From the NCBI RefSeq assembly GCF_003609775.1, contig NZ_AP018049.1, forward strand, positions 1,635,001 to 1,699,000: a stretch of DNA of 64,000 bases. The letters are read 5' to 3'. The translations under genes were made by a program, and so were the position numbers. Positions 19,966-28,761 of this stretch are shown here, piece after piece. The DNA comes from Prevotella melaninogenica (lineage in GTDB: Bacteria > Bacteroidota > Bacteroidia > Bacteroidales > Bacteroidaceae). Each line of letters starts with the position of its first letter. Position 1 is the stretch's first letter. The notes under the pieces are model-generated. The model did no database searches and had not been told where the DNA came from. It saw only the letters and a program-made list of their open reading frames with translations.

Positions 19966-21425
19966 GTAATCAGCTCATAACAGCCAATATCTGGCTTACT
20001 ATCACGCTGCTTACCATCATGATCAGTTGCAAAACGAGGATCACCGAGAACAAGTCCCGCATCAATCGCAGGATACTTCTCATTCTTCTCTGCCTTCTTC
20101 AAGTGGAAATCATAGTTCTGTTTGTCGCCATCTACCAGTACAAACTGTTTTGAACCACCATCTGGATAATCCTTACTATTCTCCCATGTGACATCTGTAA
20201 AACGTGCTAACAGAGCCGCATCTTTAGGCTTTGGCGTACGAAGAATACAATTATAGAACTGATAGTTGGCTGTCACACCATCCTTGTTACCGCCCATGAG
20301 CAAATCATCAGCATATCCCGTAACAAGCGAGTTGACTACATGGAAGGTCTGAAGTGGGTAATCCTTGTTGCCAATATGATTACCAAAACTCAACGCTGCA
20401 CCACGATTACTATCGAAAGGATAGAACTGTGCGAAGGTACAATGTGTCAAACTCACCTCTCCACCCACAAAGGCTGCACAGTCCATCAGCGTATTAGAGA
20501 ACTGAGTGTTATAAGCAACAATCTTACAGTTGATCGCTTGTAAACCATAGCCTTGACAGTTATGAATGGTAGAATTAGCGAGTGTCAGCTTCGTACGAGT
20601 CGCTGTTGCCGTATCACAGAGAATACCATTATAAGTCGAATGGATATCCGTATGGGTCAGTACATTGTCGTAACTATCCTTATGAAAGCGTACACCTTGC
20701 CACTGACCACTAACCCTGTCGTAAGGAAGATACTTAAACATCTTATCCAAACGATCACCACGCAGCACCACAGGGTTGTCTGCTGTACCCTCACAACGCA
20801 GTGTTCCATACACATCGAGGGCTGCCTTCTGAGAGAAGTAAACGGTTGTTCCGGCTGGAATTGTCAGTGTAGCACCCGCTTCCACCTTCAACGTATCTTG
20901 GAAAACAATCGGTTTCGAACTGCTCAAAGTAGTATTCGTTGTAATCTTACGTCCCTTTATCAACTCTGCATCCCAGCTGTAAACACGTAGGTTTACCTTC
21001 TGTTGAACACCACTTTCGAGCGTAAACAAAAGGTTATCCACTATCTCTTGCGGTGTCGTTGCGTTATTAAAAGGCGACGTCATTTCGACAAATACCTGAA
21101 TACTATCCTTATTACGTACTTCCAAGTCACCAACCTGATAACCATTGGCAGCCGAGAGTTCAACACCATCTACATTCACACGGAAACCAGTCTGATTACC
21201 TTGTGTCAGACGGACATTGGTCAGTCGCAACCCATCACCCGACTTGTTATACACCCAGAAAATCTTAGTAGAAGTCGGAACGTTGGAGAAAGTGGTGTCA
21301 AGTCGTAGTGTGTCAGTCGAGAAAGAGAGCAGATTGCTCCGCGATGTGGTGAAAGTATCATCATCAGAGCAGGCTGCCATCATTATAATGGCTGACAGAA
21401 AAAACAATATAGATAACTTCTTCAT
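19959..21425 (-). CDS. right-handed beta-helix lipoprotein
   Basis: This 488-residue lipoprotein has a signal peptide with lipobox M-A-A-C (Cys at about residue 19), followed by Ser-Asp-Asp-Asp. Such an acidic run after the Cys often accompanies surface export in Bacteroidetes. Residues from about 170 onward show repeated short beta strands with Asn/Cys/Asp-rich turns (T-I-H-N-C-Q-G-Y-G-L and similar), as in right-handed parallel beta-helix or NosD-like proteins. The end, D-S-K-P-D-I-G-C-Y-E, matches the typical closure of such helices. No catalytic residues could be assigned. It follows murI by 59 nt in the same direction. Binding to or processing of a polysaccharide is possible but not shown. 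Confidence 0.75.
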   Translation of the reverse strand: MKKLSILFFLSAIIMMAACSDDDTFTTSRSNLLSFSTDTLRLDTTFSNVPTSTKIFWVYNKSGDGLRLTNVRLTQGNQTGFRVNVDGVELSAANGYQVGDLEVRNKDSIQVFVEMTSPFNNATTPQEIVDNLLFTLESGVQQKVNLRVYSWDAELIKGRKITTNTTLSSSKPIVFQDTLKVEAGATLTIPAGTTVYFSQKAALDVYGTLRCEGTADNPVVLRGDRLDKMFKYLPYDRVSGQWQGVRFHKDSYDNVLTHTDIHSTYNGILCDTATATRTKLTLANSTIHNCQGYGLQAINCKIVAYNTQFSNTLMDCAAFVGGEVSLTHCTFAQFYPFDSNRGAALSFGNHIGNKDYPLQTFHVVNSLVTGYADDLLMGGNKDGVTANYQFYNCILRTPKPKDAALLARFTDVTWENSKDYPDGGSKQFVLVDGDKQNYDFHLKKAEKNEKYPAIDAGLVLGDPRFATDHDGKQRDSKPDIGCYELITN

Positions 21426-21484
21426 CTTTTACTTTTTAGTTCTTATCTAACGACTCAACAGGCTGTTTTATTGCCTATTCGGGC

Positions 21485-22324
21485 TTATTCCAAGTCAACA
21501 TGCTCTACATTAACCTGCTCATGTAGGAAGATACGTGCCGTTTCCTTAAACTTTTCAGGGTTTTCTGTGGTGAAATACTTCACTGTTCCTTCCTTCGTAC
21601 AACGTGCATCCATGTCTGGATGACGACGGAAATAGTCTTGCAGACTCTCCGCAACATACTCTCCTTGTGGCACAATGCGCACTCCTCGTGGCACGTGCTT
21701 CAATATCTTCGGCATGAGGATAGGATAATGCGTACAACCAAGGATGAGCGTATCAATCTCTGGATCTTGCCGCATGATATGGTCAAGACGTTTTTTCACG
21801 AAGTAATCAGCACCAGGGCTGTCTGCCTCATTGTTCTCAATGATAGGTACCCAAAGCGGACAAGGAATGCCTGTTACCTGTACGTCCTCCCAGAGCTTTT
21901 GAATTTCAAGATTATAACTGTTACTCTTAATGGTTCCTTCAGTAGCCAACACACCCACATGACGTGAGTGGGTAAGTTTGCCTATCACCTCTGCCGTAGG
22001 GCGAATTACGCCCAACACTCTTCTATCAGGGTCGAAATTAGGCAAGTCGTTCTGCTGAATCGTACGCAGAGCTTTGGCTGAAGCGGTGTTACAACCTAAG
22101 ATAACCAACTGGCAACCGAGCTCAAAGAGTTTCATCACAGCCTGACGTGTGAACTGATAGACCACGTCAAAGGAACGCGAACCGTATGGAGCACGCGCAT
22201 TATCACCCAAGTAAAGATAGTCGTATTCGGGGAGTAGCTGACGAATACCATGCAGAATGGTAAGTCCACCATACCCAGAATCAAAAATACCGATAGGTCC
22301 CGGCTGTTTAGAATACTTTGTCAT
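21485..22324 (-). CDS. murI: glutamate racemase
   Basis: This 279-residue cytoplasmic enzyme makes D-glutamate for peptidoglycan. The family start I-G-I-F-D-S-G-Y-G-G-L-T is present (usually D-S-G-V-G-G). The two catalytic cysteines lie in G-C-N-T-A-S-A (about residue 79) and G-C-T-H-Y-P (about 196). The length is normal. It lies in the order bamA, ompH x3, murI, an arrangement typical of Bacteroidales. A 150-nt gap carrying a repeat of family R2 separates it from the third ompH. Confidence 0.95.
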   Translation of the reverse strand: MTKYSKQPGPIGIFDSGYGGLTILHGIRQLLPEYDYLYLGDNARAPYGSRSFDVVYQFTRQAVMKLFELGCQLVILGCNTASAKALRTIQQNDLPNFDPDRRVLGVIRPTAEVIGKLTHSRHVGVLATEGTIKSNSYNLEIQKLWEDVQVTGIPCPLWVPIIENNEADSPGADYFVKKRLDHIMRQDPEIDTLILGCTHYPILMPKILKHVPRGVRIVPQGEYVAESLQDYFRRHPDMDARCTKEGTVKYFTTENPEKFKETARIFLHEQVNVEHVDLE

Positions 22325-22369
22325 TAGTCTTTTAAATTACAATTAATCGCCGTCTGATATCACCACAAT

Positions 22370-22446
22370 CAGAGTGGTGCGGACGCCCCGCACATCCTGT
22401 GCGGATGCCCAGCACGCTTTGTGCTGAGCATCCGCACCATCCAAGC
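22370..22446. repeat. 22-bp-period hairpin repeat, family R2, copy 1
   Basis: GTGC occurs at 22377, 22399 and 22421, exactly 22 bp apart, each with a CNGCAC partner giving palindromes such as CCGCACATCCTGTGCGG and CAGCACGCTTTGTGCTG. It fills the gap between ompH and murI. Related copies lie at 31535-31612 and 53025-53105. Confidence 0.85.
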
Positions 22447-22472
22447 AGAGCCCTTTCTGCGGGTAAAGTCTT

Positions 22473-22988
22473 TTACTTCAAGGCAGCTATCAAAGCCTCT
22501 GTAACATCTTCTCCCATTGCTGTATTAACGAATGGGACACTATTGTTATCTGCATTCAGAATGAAAGCGTAACCGCTTTCCTTACCCATCTGACGTACAG
22601 CATTGTTCAACTTTGTGCGAACAGGTGCGTAGATATCTTCTTCAGCCTTCTTCAACAGACGCTCAGATTCCTTACGAAAGGCGATGTTGCGCTCCATCAA
22701 TTCCTCCAACTCAGCCTGACGCTTACGAAGAATAGATGGTTCTAACTTACGTTGCACCTCAAGGAAATCCTCATAACGGGTGTTAAAGTCGTCTACTGAA
22801 CGCTTTGTCTCAGCATCATACTTTGCCTTCAACTCGTTATAACTACGTGTTGCTGTGGCATAGTCAGCCATTGCATGAAATACCTTATCGTAGCTAAAGT
22901 AAGCAAACTTGAATGCAGGAACGTTCTGCTGTGCTACTGCCAAGAGCGGCAAAAGCATGAAAACGAAGGAAAAGAATAGTTTTTTCAT
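22473..22988 (-). CDS. OmpH/Skp family periplasmic chaperone (paralog 3)
   Basis: This 171-residue protein has a Sec signal peptide (M-K-K-L-F-F-S-F-V-F then cleavage after A-V-A). A long charged coiled-coil follows (about residues 40-130, with repeated E-L-K-A and L-E-E-L-M-E-R heptads). The C-terminal G-Y-A-F-I-L-N-A-D motif is typical of Skp/OmpH. Skp trimers hold unfolded outer-membrane proteins for delivery to BamA. It is the last of three paralogs downstream of bamA. A terminator-like hairpin lies in its leader (23026-23065), so its expression, with murI, may be uncoupled from the genes upstream. Confidence 0.9.
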   Translation of the reverse strand: MKKLFFSFVFMLLPLLAVAQQNVPAFKFAYFSYDKVFHAMADYATATRSYNELKAKYDAETKRSVDDFNTRYEDFLEVQRKLEPSILRKRQAELEELMERNIAFRKESERLLKKAEEDIYAPVRTKLNNAVRQMGKESGYAFILNADNNSVPFVNTAMGEDVTEALIAALK

Positions 22989-23025
22989 TATGTCTTTTAT
23001 TATCTCTTCAATATATAAATAAAAA

Positions 23026-23065
23026 TGAGGTCATCGCAAGAACATATATCCATGCGGTGACCTCA
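23026..23065 (-). terminator. hairpin terminator or attenuator between ompH paralogs
   Basis: The arms TGAGGTCATCGCA and TGCGGTGACCTCA give a 13-bp stem with one G-U pair. On the minus strand it is followed by a T run, as in a Rho-independent terminator. It lies between the stop of the second ompH (23246) and the start of the third (22988), inside an otherwise continuous gene cluster. The rest of the 256-nt gap is unremarkable. Confidence 0.7.
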
Positions 23066-23245
23066 CCCTTTTATCTCCTCTTAAACAGTGTTAGTCGTTG
23101 ATTAGAAAAGCTCTTTTCCTACTCAATCAACAGATAGGATGATTAGGAATTCTATGATAGCCAGTAAAGCTTATTACGCAAGAAAAGCTTAACTCCACGC
23201 TAACTTAAGGAGAATCGACCACGGGGCAAAGGCACCCGTAATGTT

Positions 23246-23749
23246 TTACTTCATCTTAGCCAACTGAGCCTTTACCTCTGCAGTGATATCCTTGCTGAGT
23301 GCCTCGTTGATGTACAATGGCTGACCAGCAGCCTTCTCCATGATGTAAACGTAGTTACCAGTCTTTGCAACAGCTGCGATAGCGTTACGAACCTTCTCAA
23401 GAACAGGGCCGAGCTGCTTCTGCTGCTCCTCATTGAAAGCCTTCTGGTTGTCCTGAGCAGTCTGCTGGATCTTGTTGTACATATCCTGCAAGTTCTTCTC
23501 AGTCTCAGCCTGCTTTGTAGCGTTCATAGTGCTCTTAGACTTGTCGTATGCCTCTGCCTGACGCTGCAATTCTGCCTGCATGTCTTCGAGCTGCTTCTGA
23601 TACTCCTTACCCTTAGCTTCCAACTTACTCTGAACAGCTGTAGCCTCTGGAAGTGACTGGAGGAGAGCCTGTGAGTCAAGGTGACCAAACTTCTGTGCGA
23701 ACAATGTCATTGGTGCACAGAGCATCAACATCAAAAATAACTTTTTCAT
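23246..23749 (-). CDS. OmpH/Skp family periplasmic chaperone (paralog 2)
   Basis: This 167-residue protein has a signal peptide (L-F-L-M-L-M-L-C-A-P-M-T-L-F-A). The mature start K-F-G-H-L-D-S-Q-A-L-L-Q-S-L-P-E is the canonical Skp first strand. A Gln/Lys/Glu-rich coiled-coil covers about 45-120, and the end reads G-N-Y-V-Y-I-M-E. It differs from its two neighbours in being Gln-rich in the coil. It is transcribed with the paralog at 23842 (93-nt gap). The role as a chaperone for outer-membrane proteins is taken from the family and supported by the bamA linkage. Confidence 0.92.
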   Translation of the reverse strand: MKKLFLMLMLCAPMTLFAQKFGHLDSQALLQSLPEATAVQSKLEAKGKEYQKQLEDMQAELQRQAEAYDKSKSTMNATKQAETEKNLQDMYNKIQQTAQDNQKAFNEEQQKQLGPVLEKVRNAIAAVAKTGNYVYIMEKAAGQPLYINEALSKDITAEVKAQLAKMK

Positions 23750-23841
23750 TTCTTTTTATTGTTTAATTGTTTATTAATTTACTTTTTATCTGCGGTAATA
23801 GTATTCTTAGGGTCCTTAGGACTCATAGGATTGCTATCCCC

Positions 23842-24387
23842 TTACTGATAAGAATATCCTAACTTCTGCAGTACCTCATTACTAATATCCACCTTTGGCG
23901 AACCATAGATAATACCAGCAGCATTGCTTGAACGGTCAATAACCAAGCTATAACCACGCTGGTCGGAGATATCCTTTACTGCATTGTAAATCTCATCCTG
24001 TATAGGAGTAATCAGACTGGTGCGCTTCTTGAAGAGCTCACCCTCTGGACCGAAGTACTTACGCTTGAGGTCGGATGCCTGCTTTTCCTTTGCCATGATA
24101 GCCTCCTGTTTCTTCTTCTTTTGGTCCTGAGAAAGGAAGACTACCTCGTTCTGATAGTTCTTATACATCGTAGAAGCCTCTGTGTTGAGTGCCTCAACCT
24201 CAGCTTGCCACTTCTTACTTACCTGATTTAACTGCTCATTTGCACGCTCATAAGCTGGCACATTCTTGAGGATATACTCCATATCAATCAGCGCAAACTT
24301 CTGTGCAGAAGCTGTTAAAGGTAAAAGAGTAAATAGGTAAAGAGGTAAAACGTATCGCAATACACTCTTAAAAATATTCTTCTTCAT
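23842..24387 (-). CDS. OmpH/Skp family periplasmic chaperone (paralog 1)
   Basis: This 181-residue Skp-like protein has a long hydrophobic signal peptide (residues about 10-30, cleavage after A-S-A). The first strand is K-F-A-L-I-D-M-E-Y-I-L-K-N-V-P, a Lys/Glu-rich coiled-coil spans about 60-135, and the C-terminal block reads G-Y-S-L-V-I-D-R-S-S-N. I chose the ATG at 24387. The frame extends seven codons further to a TTG at 24408, but that lies in the AT-rich repeat. The gap to bamA upstream holds a duplicated repeat (24405-24568). It is one of three non-identical tandem paralogs. Confidence 0.92.
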   Translation of the reverse strand: MKKNIFKSVLRYVLPLYLFTLLPLTASAQKFALIDMEYILKNVPAYERANEQLNQVSKKWQAEVEALNTEASTMYKNYQNEVVFLSQDQKKKKQEAIMAKEKQASDLKRKYFGPEGELFKKRTSLITPIQDEIYNAVKDISDQRGYSLVIDRSSNAAGIIYGSPKVDISNEVLQKLGYSYQ

Positions 24388-24404
24388 CTCTTTTAATTCA
24401 TAAT

Positions 24405-24568
24405 TCAAAATTCATAATTCATAATTATGATTACCGATACTCACTTAATTTATTGCTGCAAGCAACTCGTTCACTCGTCAACTTGTCTACTCGTCAACTA
24501 AACTAAAAGTTCCTGTTCACGTCGCAAGTAACTTGTTCACTCGTCAACTTGTCTACTCGTCAACTAAA
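24405..24568 (-). repeat. spacer repeat between bamA and ompH, family R4, two 66-bp units
   Basis: CAAG-started units at 24459 and 24525 are 66 bp apart (3 x 22) and nearly identical over about 50 nt. Each is built from 8-nt blocks such as TCAACTTG, TCTACTCG and TTCACTCG. The left part is an AATTCAT repeat. The right unit runs into the last codons and stop of bamA, and the left unit contains a duplicate of that CTAAAA-TCCTG end. A related array separates the two oxidoreductase subunit genes (44262-44700). Confidence 0.85.
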
Positions 24569-27184
24569 CTAAAACTCCTGTCCAAGGATGAAGTGGAACT
24601 GGCTGCCGCCCTTTGTACCAAATACCTTGTCGAAGCCGTATGCCCAGTCGATACCCATCATACCCACCATTGGGAGGAAGATACGAACACCAAGACCAGC
24701 AGAACGCTTCATGTCAAATGGATTGAACTTACTTGTCTCTGTCCATGCGTTACCAGCCTCAACGAATCCAAGACCATAAATGGTTGTATTACCCAAGAGG
24801 AATGGATAACGAAGCTCCAATGAAAGACGGCTGTAAGCATAACCCTCGGCACCGTATGGAGTGAGTGAACCGTTCTCATAACCACGAAGACCAATTGTCT
24901 CCTCAGCGTAACCAGTAGAGTATCCACTCATACCATCACCACCCATGTAGTAGGTTTCAAACGGACTTTTCTTGTTTTTATTGTAACTACCCAACAAACC
25001 GAACTCAACACGGGTCATCAAAACGAAGCATTTCTGACCACTTGTAAGGGCTGTAAAGGTGCGAGCCTTGAACTTCCACTTATGATACTCAACCCAACGA
25101 TACTTCTCCTGCTGCTCCTGTGAGTAGGTTGGAGAGTTGCGGTCGTTTGCCAAGTTTGCATAGTCCTTACCGTCCCACTTAGACCAAGGCGGAGTAATCG
25201 TCAATGATACAGAGAAGTCAGAACCACGACGCGGGAAGAGTTGGTTGTCTGTTGACGTACGATTAAGCGCAATGTTGAGGTTCAAGTTGTTCGCTGAACC
25301 ATTCGACATGATGAAGTAACGCCAGTTACGCAACATGTAACGCTGGTACTGTAGCTGGAGTGACAAGGTGAAATAGTCATCAGGCCAGCTAAGACGCTTA
25401 CCCCAACCAGCATAGACACTCAAGAGTTTCACATACTTGTCTGGGTCATAATAGTTCTCGTAGCTATTGTAATTGTAGTTACCATAACCGTAACGATAGT
25501 TGTTATAGTTATTCATGTAACCACTATTATAATAGTTGCTTGATACGTCTGTCTGCTTTGAATACGACATACCCACATTGAATTGGATAGGACGCTTGCC
25601 GCCCAACCAGTTGGTTGAGTACTGTGCATTATACGACTGGTAGTAAGTACCATTGGTCTGTGCACCCAATGAAAGTGTTTCACCATCACCGATAGGCAAG
25701 ATACCACGATGCTCACGATTCTTACGGAAGAGGTTTGCCATAGAGAAGTTATTCAACTTCAAACCGACACGACCAATAACACCCGTCTGACCCCAACCGA
25801 GTGAAAGCTCAACTTGGTCGTTTGACTTCTGCTTGAGGTTGTAGTTGATGTCAACAGTACCATCCTCTTCGTTTGCAACAGGCTCTGGATTAATTGCTTC
25901 TGGGTCGAAGTGTCCCATTGAAGCCAACTCACGTGCAGAACGCATAAGTGCTTCCTTAGAGAAGAGATCGCCCGGCTTTGTTCGCAACTCACGACGCACA
26001 ACATTCTCGTAAAGGCGGTCATTACCATTAATAACCACACGCTTGATTCGTGCCTGCTGACCTTCAACGATACGCATCTCAAGGTCAATAGAGTCACCAA
26101 CTACATTTATCTCTATTGGGTCAAGTCTATGAAAGAGATAACCATTATTCCAATAAGCATTCCTCACAGCATCCTCATCTACCGAAAGACGCTTATTCAA
26201 GTATGTCTGATTATACACATCACCCTTCTTCATGTCCAATAGACGTGACAGATAATCAGTTGTATAAATAGTATTACCTACCCATTTGATATTACGGATA
26301 TAATACTTCTTACCCTCATCTACCTTTACATAGACATTAACATGCTTCGGATCAACGTTCCAAACACTATCCTTCAAAATCATAGCATCACGATATCCAT
26401 ATTCGTTGTACTTCGTGATAAGGTTCTTCTTATCCTCAGCCCAACGCTCAGGAGTGAACTTCTTCGACTTTAAGATATTAGAAAGCTTACCAGCCTCATG
26501 GGTTTTAGCAAAGGCACCCTTGCTAAACATGGTTCCTTTAATCTTCTTTTCGCCCAACTGGTTGTCGCCATCAATGATGATAGAGCGCACCTTCAGTTTC
26601 TCCTTCTTATCTACATCGATATCAAGGATAACCTGATTCTTAGCTGCAACATCGTCACGCTGACGGATGAAGACCTCAGCATTCTTATAACCCTTGTCTT
26701 CAAAGTACTTCTTTGCAAGTATCTTCGCACGGTCAATCATGTTAGGCGTAATCTGTCCACCCTTCAAAAGACCGAGTTTCTTTTCCATATCCTCACGCTC
26801 AGTCTTCTTCAATCCATTATAGTTAATGGTAGAGATACGAGGACGTGGTGCAAGGTCTATCTTCAGATAGATATTATCTCCCACAATAGAGTCAGCCAAG
26901 ATGGAAACATCAGAGAAGAGTCCGTGCTTCCAATAACGCTTCACAGCATCTGTGATAGCCGTACCCGGAACCTCCAACTCCTGTCCAACAGCGAGTCCTG
27001 AGATACCAGTGAGGACATAATCCTCATAGCCCTCAATACCAGTAACGGTCAGTCCTGCCAACTTGTAAGTCTTAGGAGTACCTGAATATGTGATATCTGG
27101 GTTTACAATCTTCTGCTGTGCACTCATCGTGAGCGAAACTCCAGAGAGTGCAAGGAGCATCAACACCTTATTTATTTTAGTCAT
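24569..27184 (-). CDS. bamA: outer membrane protein assembly factor BamA
   Basis: This 871-residue outer-membrane protein is the core of the BAM complex, which folds and inserts beta-barrel proteins. A signal peptide (cleavage after M-S-A, about residue 22) is followed by POTRA repeats to about residue 440, with typical blocks L-A-V-G-Q-E-L and G-L-K-K-T-E-R. The rest is a 16-strand barrel ending in Gln-Glu-Phe; the terminal aromatic is the usual barrel signal. The barrel has a Tyr/Asn-rich insertion (about residues 555-590), plausibly an extracellular loop. The stop overlaps a repeat unit. It starts 12 nt after uppS and is probably co-transcribed with it. Confidence 0.95.
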   Translation of the reverse strand: MTKINKVLMLLALSGVSLTMSAQQKIVNPDITYSGTPKTYKLAGLTVTGIEGYEDYVLTGISGLAVGQELEVPGTAITDAVKRYWKHGLFSDVSILADSIVGDNIYLKIDLAPRPRISTINYNGLKKTEREDMEKKLGLLKGGQITPNMIDRAKILAKKYFEDKGYKNAEVFIRQRDDVAAKNQVILDIDVDKKEKLKVRSIIIDGDNQLGEKKIKGTMFSKGAFAKTHEAGKLSNILKSKKFTPERWAEDKKNLITKYNEYGYRDAMILKDSVWNVDPKHVNVYVKVDEGKKYYIRNIKWVGNTIYTTDYLSRLLDMKKGDVYNQTYLNKRLSVDEDAVRNAYWNNGYLFHRLDPIEINVVGDSIDLEMRIVEGQQARIKRVVINGNDRLYENVVRRELRTKPGDLFSKEALMRSARELASMGHFDPEAINPEPVANEEDGTVDINYNLKQKSNDQVELSLGWGQTGVIGRVGLKLNNFSMANLFRKNREHRGILPIGDGETLSLGAQTNGTYYQSYNAQYSTNWLGGKRPIQFNVGMSYSKQTDVSSNYYNSGYMNNYNNYRYGYGNYNYNSYENYYDPDKYVKLLSVYAGWGKRLSWPDDYFTLSLQLQYQRYMLRNWRYFIMSNGSANNLNLNIALNRTSTDNQLFPRRGSDFSVSLTITPPWSKWDGKDYANLANDRNSPTYSQEQQEKYRWVEYHKWKFKARTFTALTSGQKCFVLMTRVEFGLLGSYNKNKKSPFETYYMGGDGMSGYSTGYAEETIGLRGYENGSLTPYGAEGYAYSRLSLELRYPFLLGNTTIYGLGFVEAGNAWTETSKFNPFDMKRSAGLGVRIFLPMVGMMGIDWAYGFDKVFGTKGGSQFHFILGQEF

Positions 27185-27196
27185 CTATCGCGTAAC

Positions 27197-27949
27197 TTAA
27201 TTGTTTTCGTTTTCTTCTACTTGTTTCTCTGTCTTTCCAAAACGACGTTGTCTGCTCTGGAAACTCGCAATGGCTTTCTGCAAGTCCTGCTCATCAAAGT
27301 CAGGCCAATAGGTATCACAGAAGTATAGCTCAGAGTAAGCTATCTGCCATAAGAGGTAATTAGAGATGCGAAGCTCACCACCCGTTCTAATCAAGAGATC
27401 TGGGTCAGGCATGAAGTTAGTCTCCAAATGCTCGCTAATCATCTCTTCCGTAATCGTTTCGGGACGCAAAGGCTCAGTACTATTTGCCTGATGTTCTGCG
27501 ACAATCTCCCTCATTGCTTTGGCTATCTCCCAACGTGCACTGTAGCTAAGAGCCACAACCATTGTCATTGCAGAGTTCTTTGCTGTATGCTCCTCCGTCT
27601 CACGCAACTTCTTCTGCACTTCTTCTGGCAGACGTGCCATGTCACCAATAACACGGAAACGCACATTATTCTTCATGAAGATTTCATCTTCCAAAGACGT
27701 AAGCACAAGGCCCATCAACGCAGCTATCTCATCCGTAGGACGATTCCAGTTCTCTGTTGAGAAGGTATAGAGTGTGAGAAACTTCACACCCAATCGTACA
27801 CACTCTGATGTTATGCGTCGAACGGTATCCACTCCTGCCTGATGTCCGTAGGAGCGTGGCTTATTGCGTTCTGTTGCCCAACGTCCGTTACCATCCATTG
27901 TAATGGCAATATGCTGGGGTATTCGTGTCATATCTAATTCTTCTGCCAT
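27197..27949 (-). CDS. uppS: isoprenyl transferase (undecaprenyl diphosphate synthase)
   Basis: This 250-residue enzyme extends farnesyl diphosphate with IPP to make the C55 carrier lipid for wall and O-antigen synthesis. The active-site motif [12 protein letters not shown] is near the N-terminus (catalytic Asp). The C-terminal signature is [16 protein letters not shown] start at the ATG at 27949, because the frame reaches 28003 only through a GTG and the extra 18 residues are absent from the family. It lies between the DUF6089 gene and bamA in the same direction. Confidence 0.95.
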   Translation of the reverse strand: MAEELDMTRIPQHIAITMDGNGRWATERNKPRSYGHQAGVDTVRRITSECVRLGVKFLTLYTFSTENWNRPTDEIAALMGLVLTSLEDEIFMKNNVRFRVIGDMARLPEEVQKKLRETEEHTAKNSAMTMVVALSYSARWEIAKAMREIVAEHQANSTEPLRPETITEEMISEHLETNFMPDPDLLIRTGGELRISNYLLWQIAYSELYFCDTYWPDFDEQDLQKAIASFQSRQRRFGKTEKQVEENENN

Positions 27950-28047
27950 ATCTTTTGAAGAGATAAACCTATGTTTTGTTCTGTACAGCACATACGTCTG
28001 CACGCTTTAGACATTACCTATATATAATAGGTGGAAACTAACTTCCC

Positions 28048-28740
28048 TTACTCGTCCTCGTTATGACAAGTCTTACACTTTGCCATGAAACTATAAGAGA
28101 ACGTCAGTTGTAGGGTTGAATAGCTGTCCGTATTCTTAAAGAGTCCGCTACTCTTAATGCCGTAGGGGTCTTTCTGTCCGTCTAACTCATCGCTGAGCGA
28201 GAAATGTAACGCCCATTCCAATCCTACGTTCATTCGTTCACTCACCTTATACTTCACACCCAACCCGATTGGAAGATTGGCTGTAAGCACCGACTTGCGG
28301 TCGCCACCTTTGATATTAACATAGGTAGCACCCAATCCTATCATTGCGTATGGCGACAAGCGCTGTGCACCACGATAGTCACGACCCGTACCGTATGGCA
28401 GGAAGTTATATTCGTATGCAAAGCCTACATCAACCAATGAATTGTCGAATGTATAGGGAGCCGAAGCAAAACGTGGATAGTAAGTCTTGACATCAGCTGA
28501 TGAACCTTTCATCTTTCCAAACGATACGTTCATCTTTAATCCCATATAAGGACTGAGATTATATCTTGCCAGCACCGTTCCCATCGGCTGAAGGTCTTTG
28601 AACAACGACTCGTTAAAATCGCCTAAGTAACCCATCATACCAACACCAGCACCAATCTCCATCTTATACTCCGGGTCCGACTGCGCCCAGAGAGGCGTAG
28701 CAGCAAGGAAGAGGAGGAGGTTGATGAAGATACGTTTCAT
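28048..28740 (-). CDS. DUF6089 family outer-membrane beta-barrel protein
   Basis: This 230-residue protein has a signal peptide (cleavage after L-W-A) followed by alternating amphipathic strands with glycine and aromatic residues: E-I-G-A-G-V-G-M-M-G-Y-L-G-D-F-N and L-S-P-Y-A-M-I-G-L-G-A-T-Y. These are typical of a small barrel. The family occurs just upstream of uppS-bamA in many Bacteroidales. The C-terminus C-K-T-C-H-N-E-D-E holds a CxxC and is not barrel-like. A role linked to envelope assembly is inferred from position only. It lies 21 nt from the DUF6242 gene and 98 nt from uppS. Confidence 0.8.
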   Translation of the reverse strand: MKRIFINLLLFLAATPLWAQSDPEYKMEIGAGVGMMGYLGDFNESLFKDLQPMGTVLARYNLSPYMGLKMNVSFGKMKGSSADVKTYYPRFASAPYTFDNSLVDVGFAYEYNFLPYGTGRDYRGAQRLSPYAMIGLGATYVNIKGGDRKSVLTANLPIGLGVKYKVSERMNVGLEWALHFSLSDELDGQKDPYGIKSSGLFKNTDSYSTLQLTFSYSFMAKCKTCHNEDE

Positions 28741-28761
28741 TGTTGTCCAGTTTTGAATAGC

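Noticed and set aside
19788..20153. Plus-strand frame with repeated R-L-I-G-L-I residues
   Set aside because: It is a translation of the 18-bp-period repeat and overlaps cdd and the beta-helix gene antisense.
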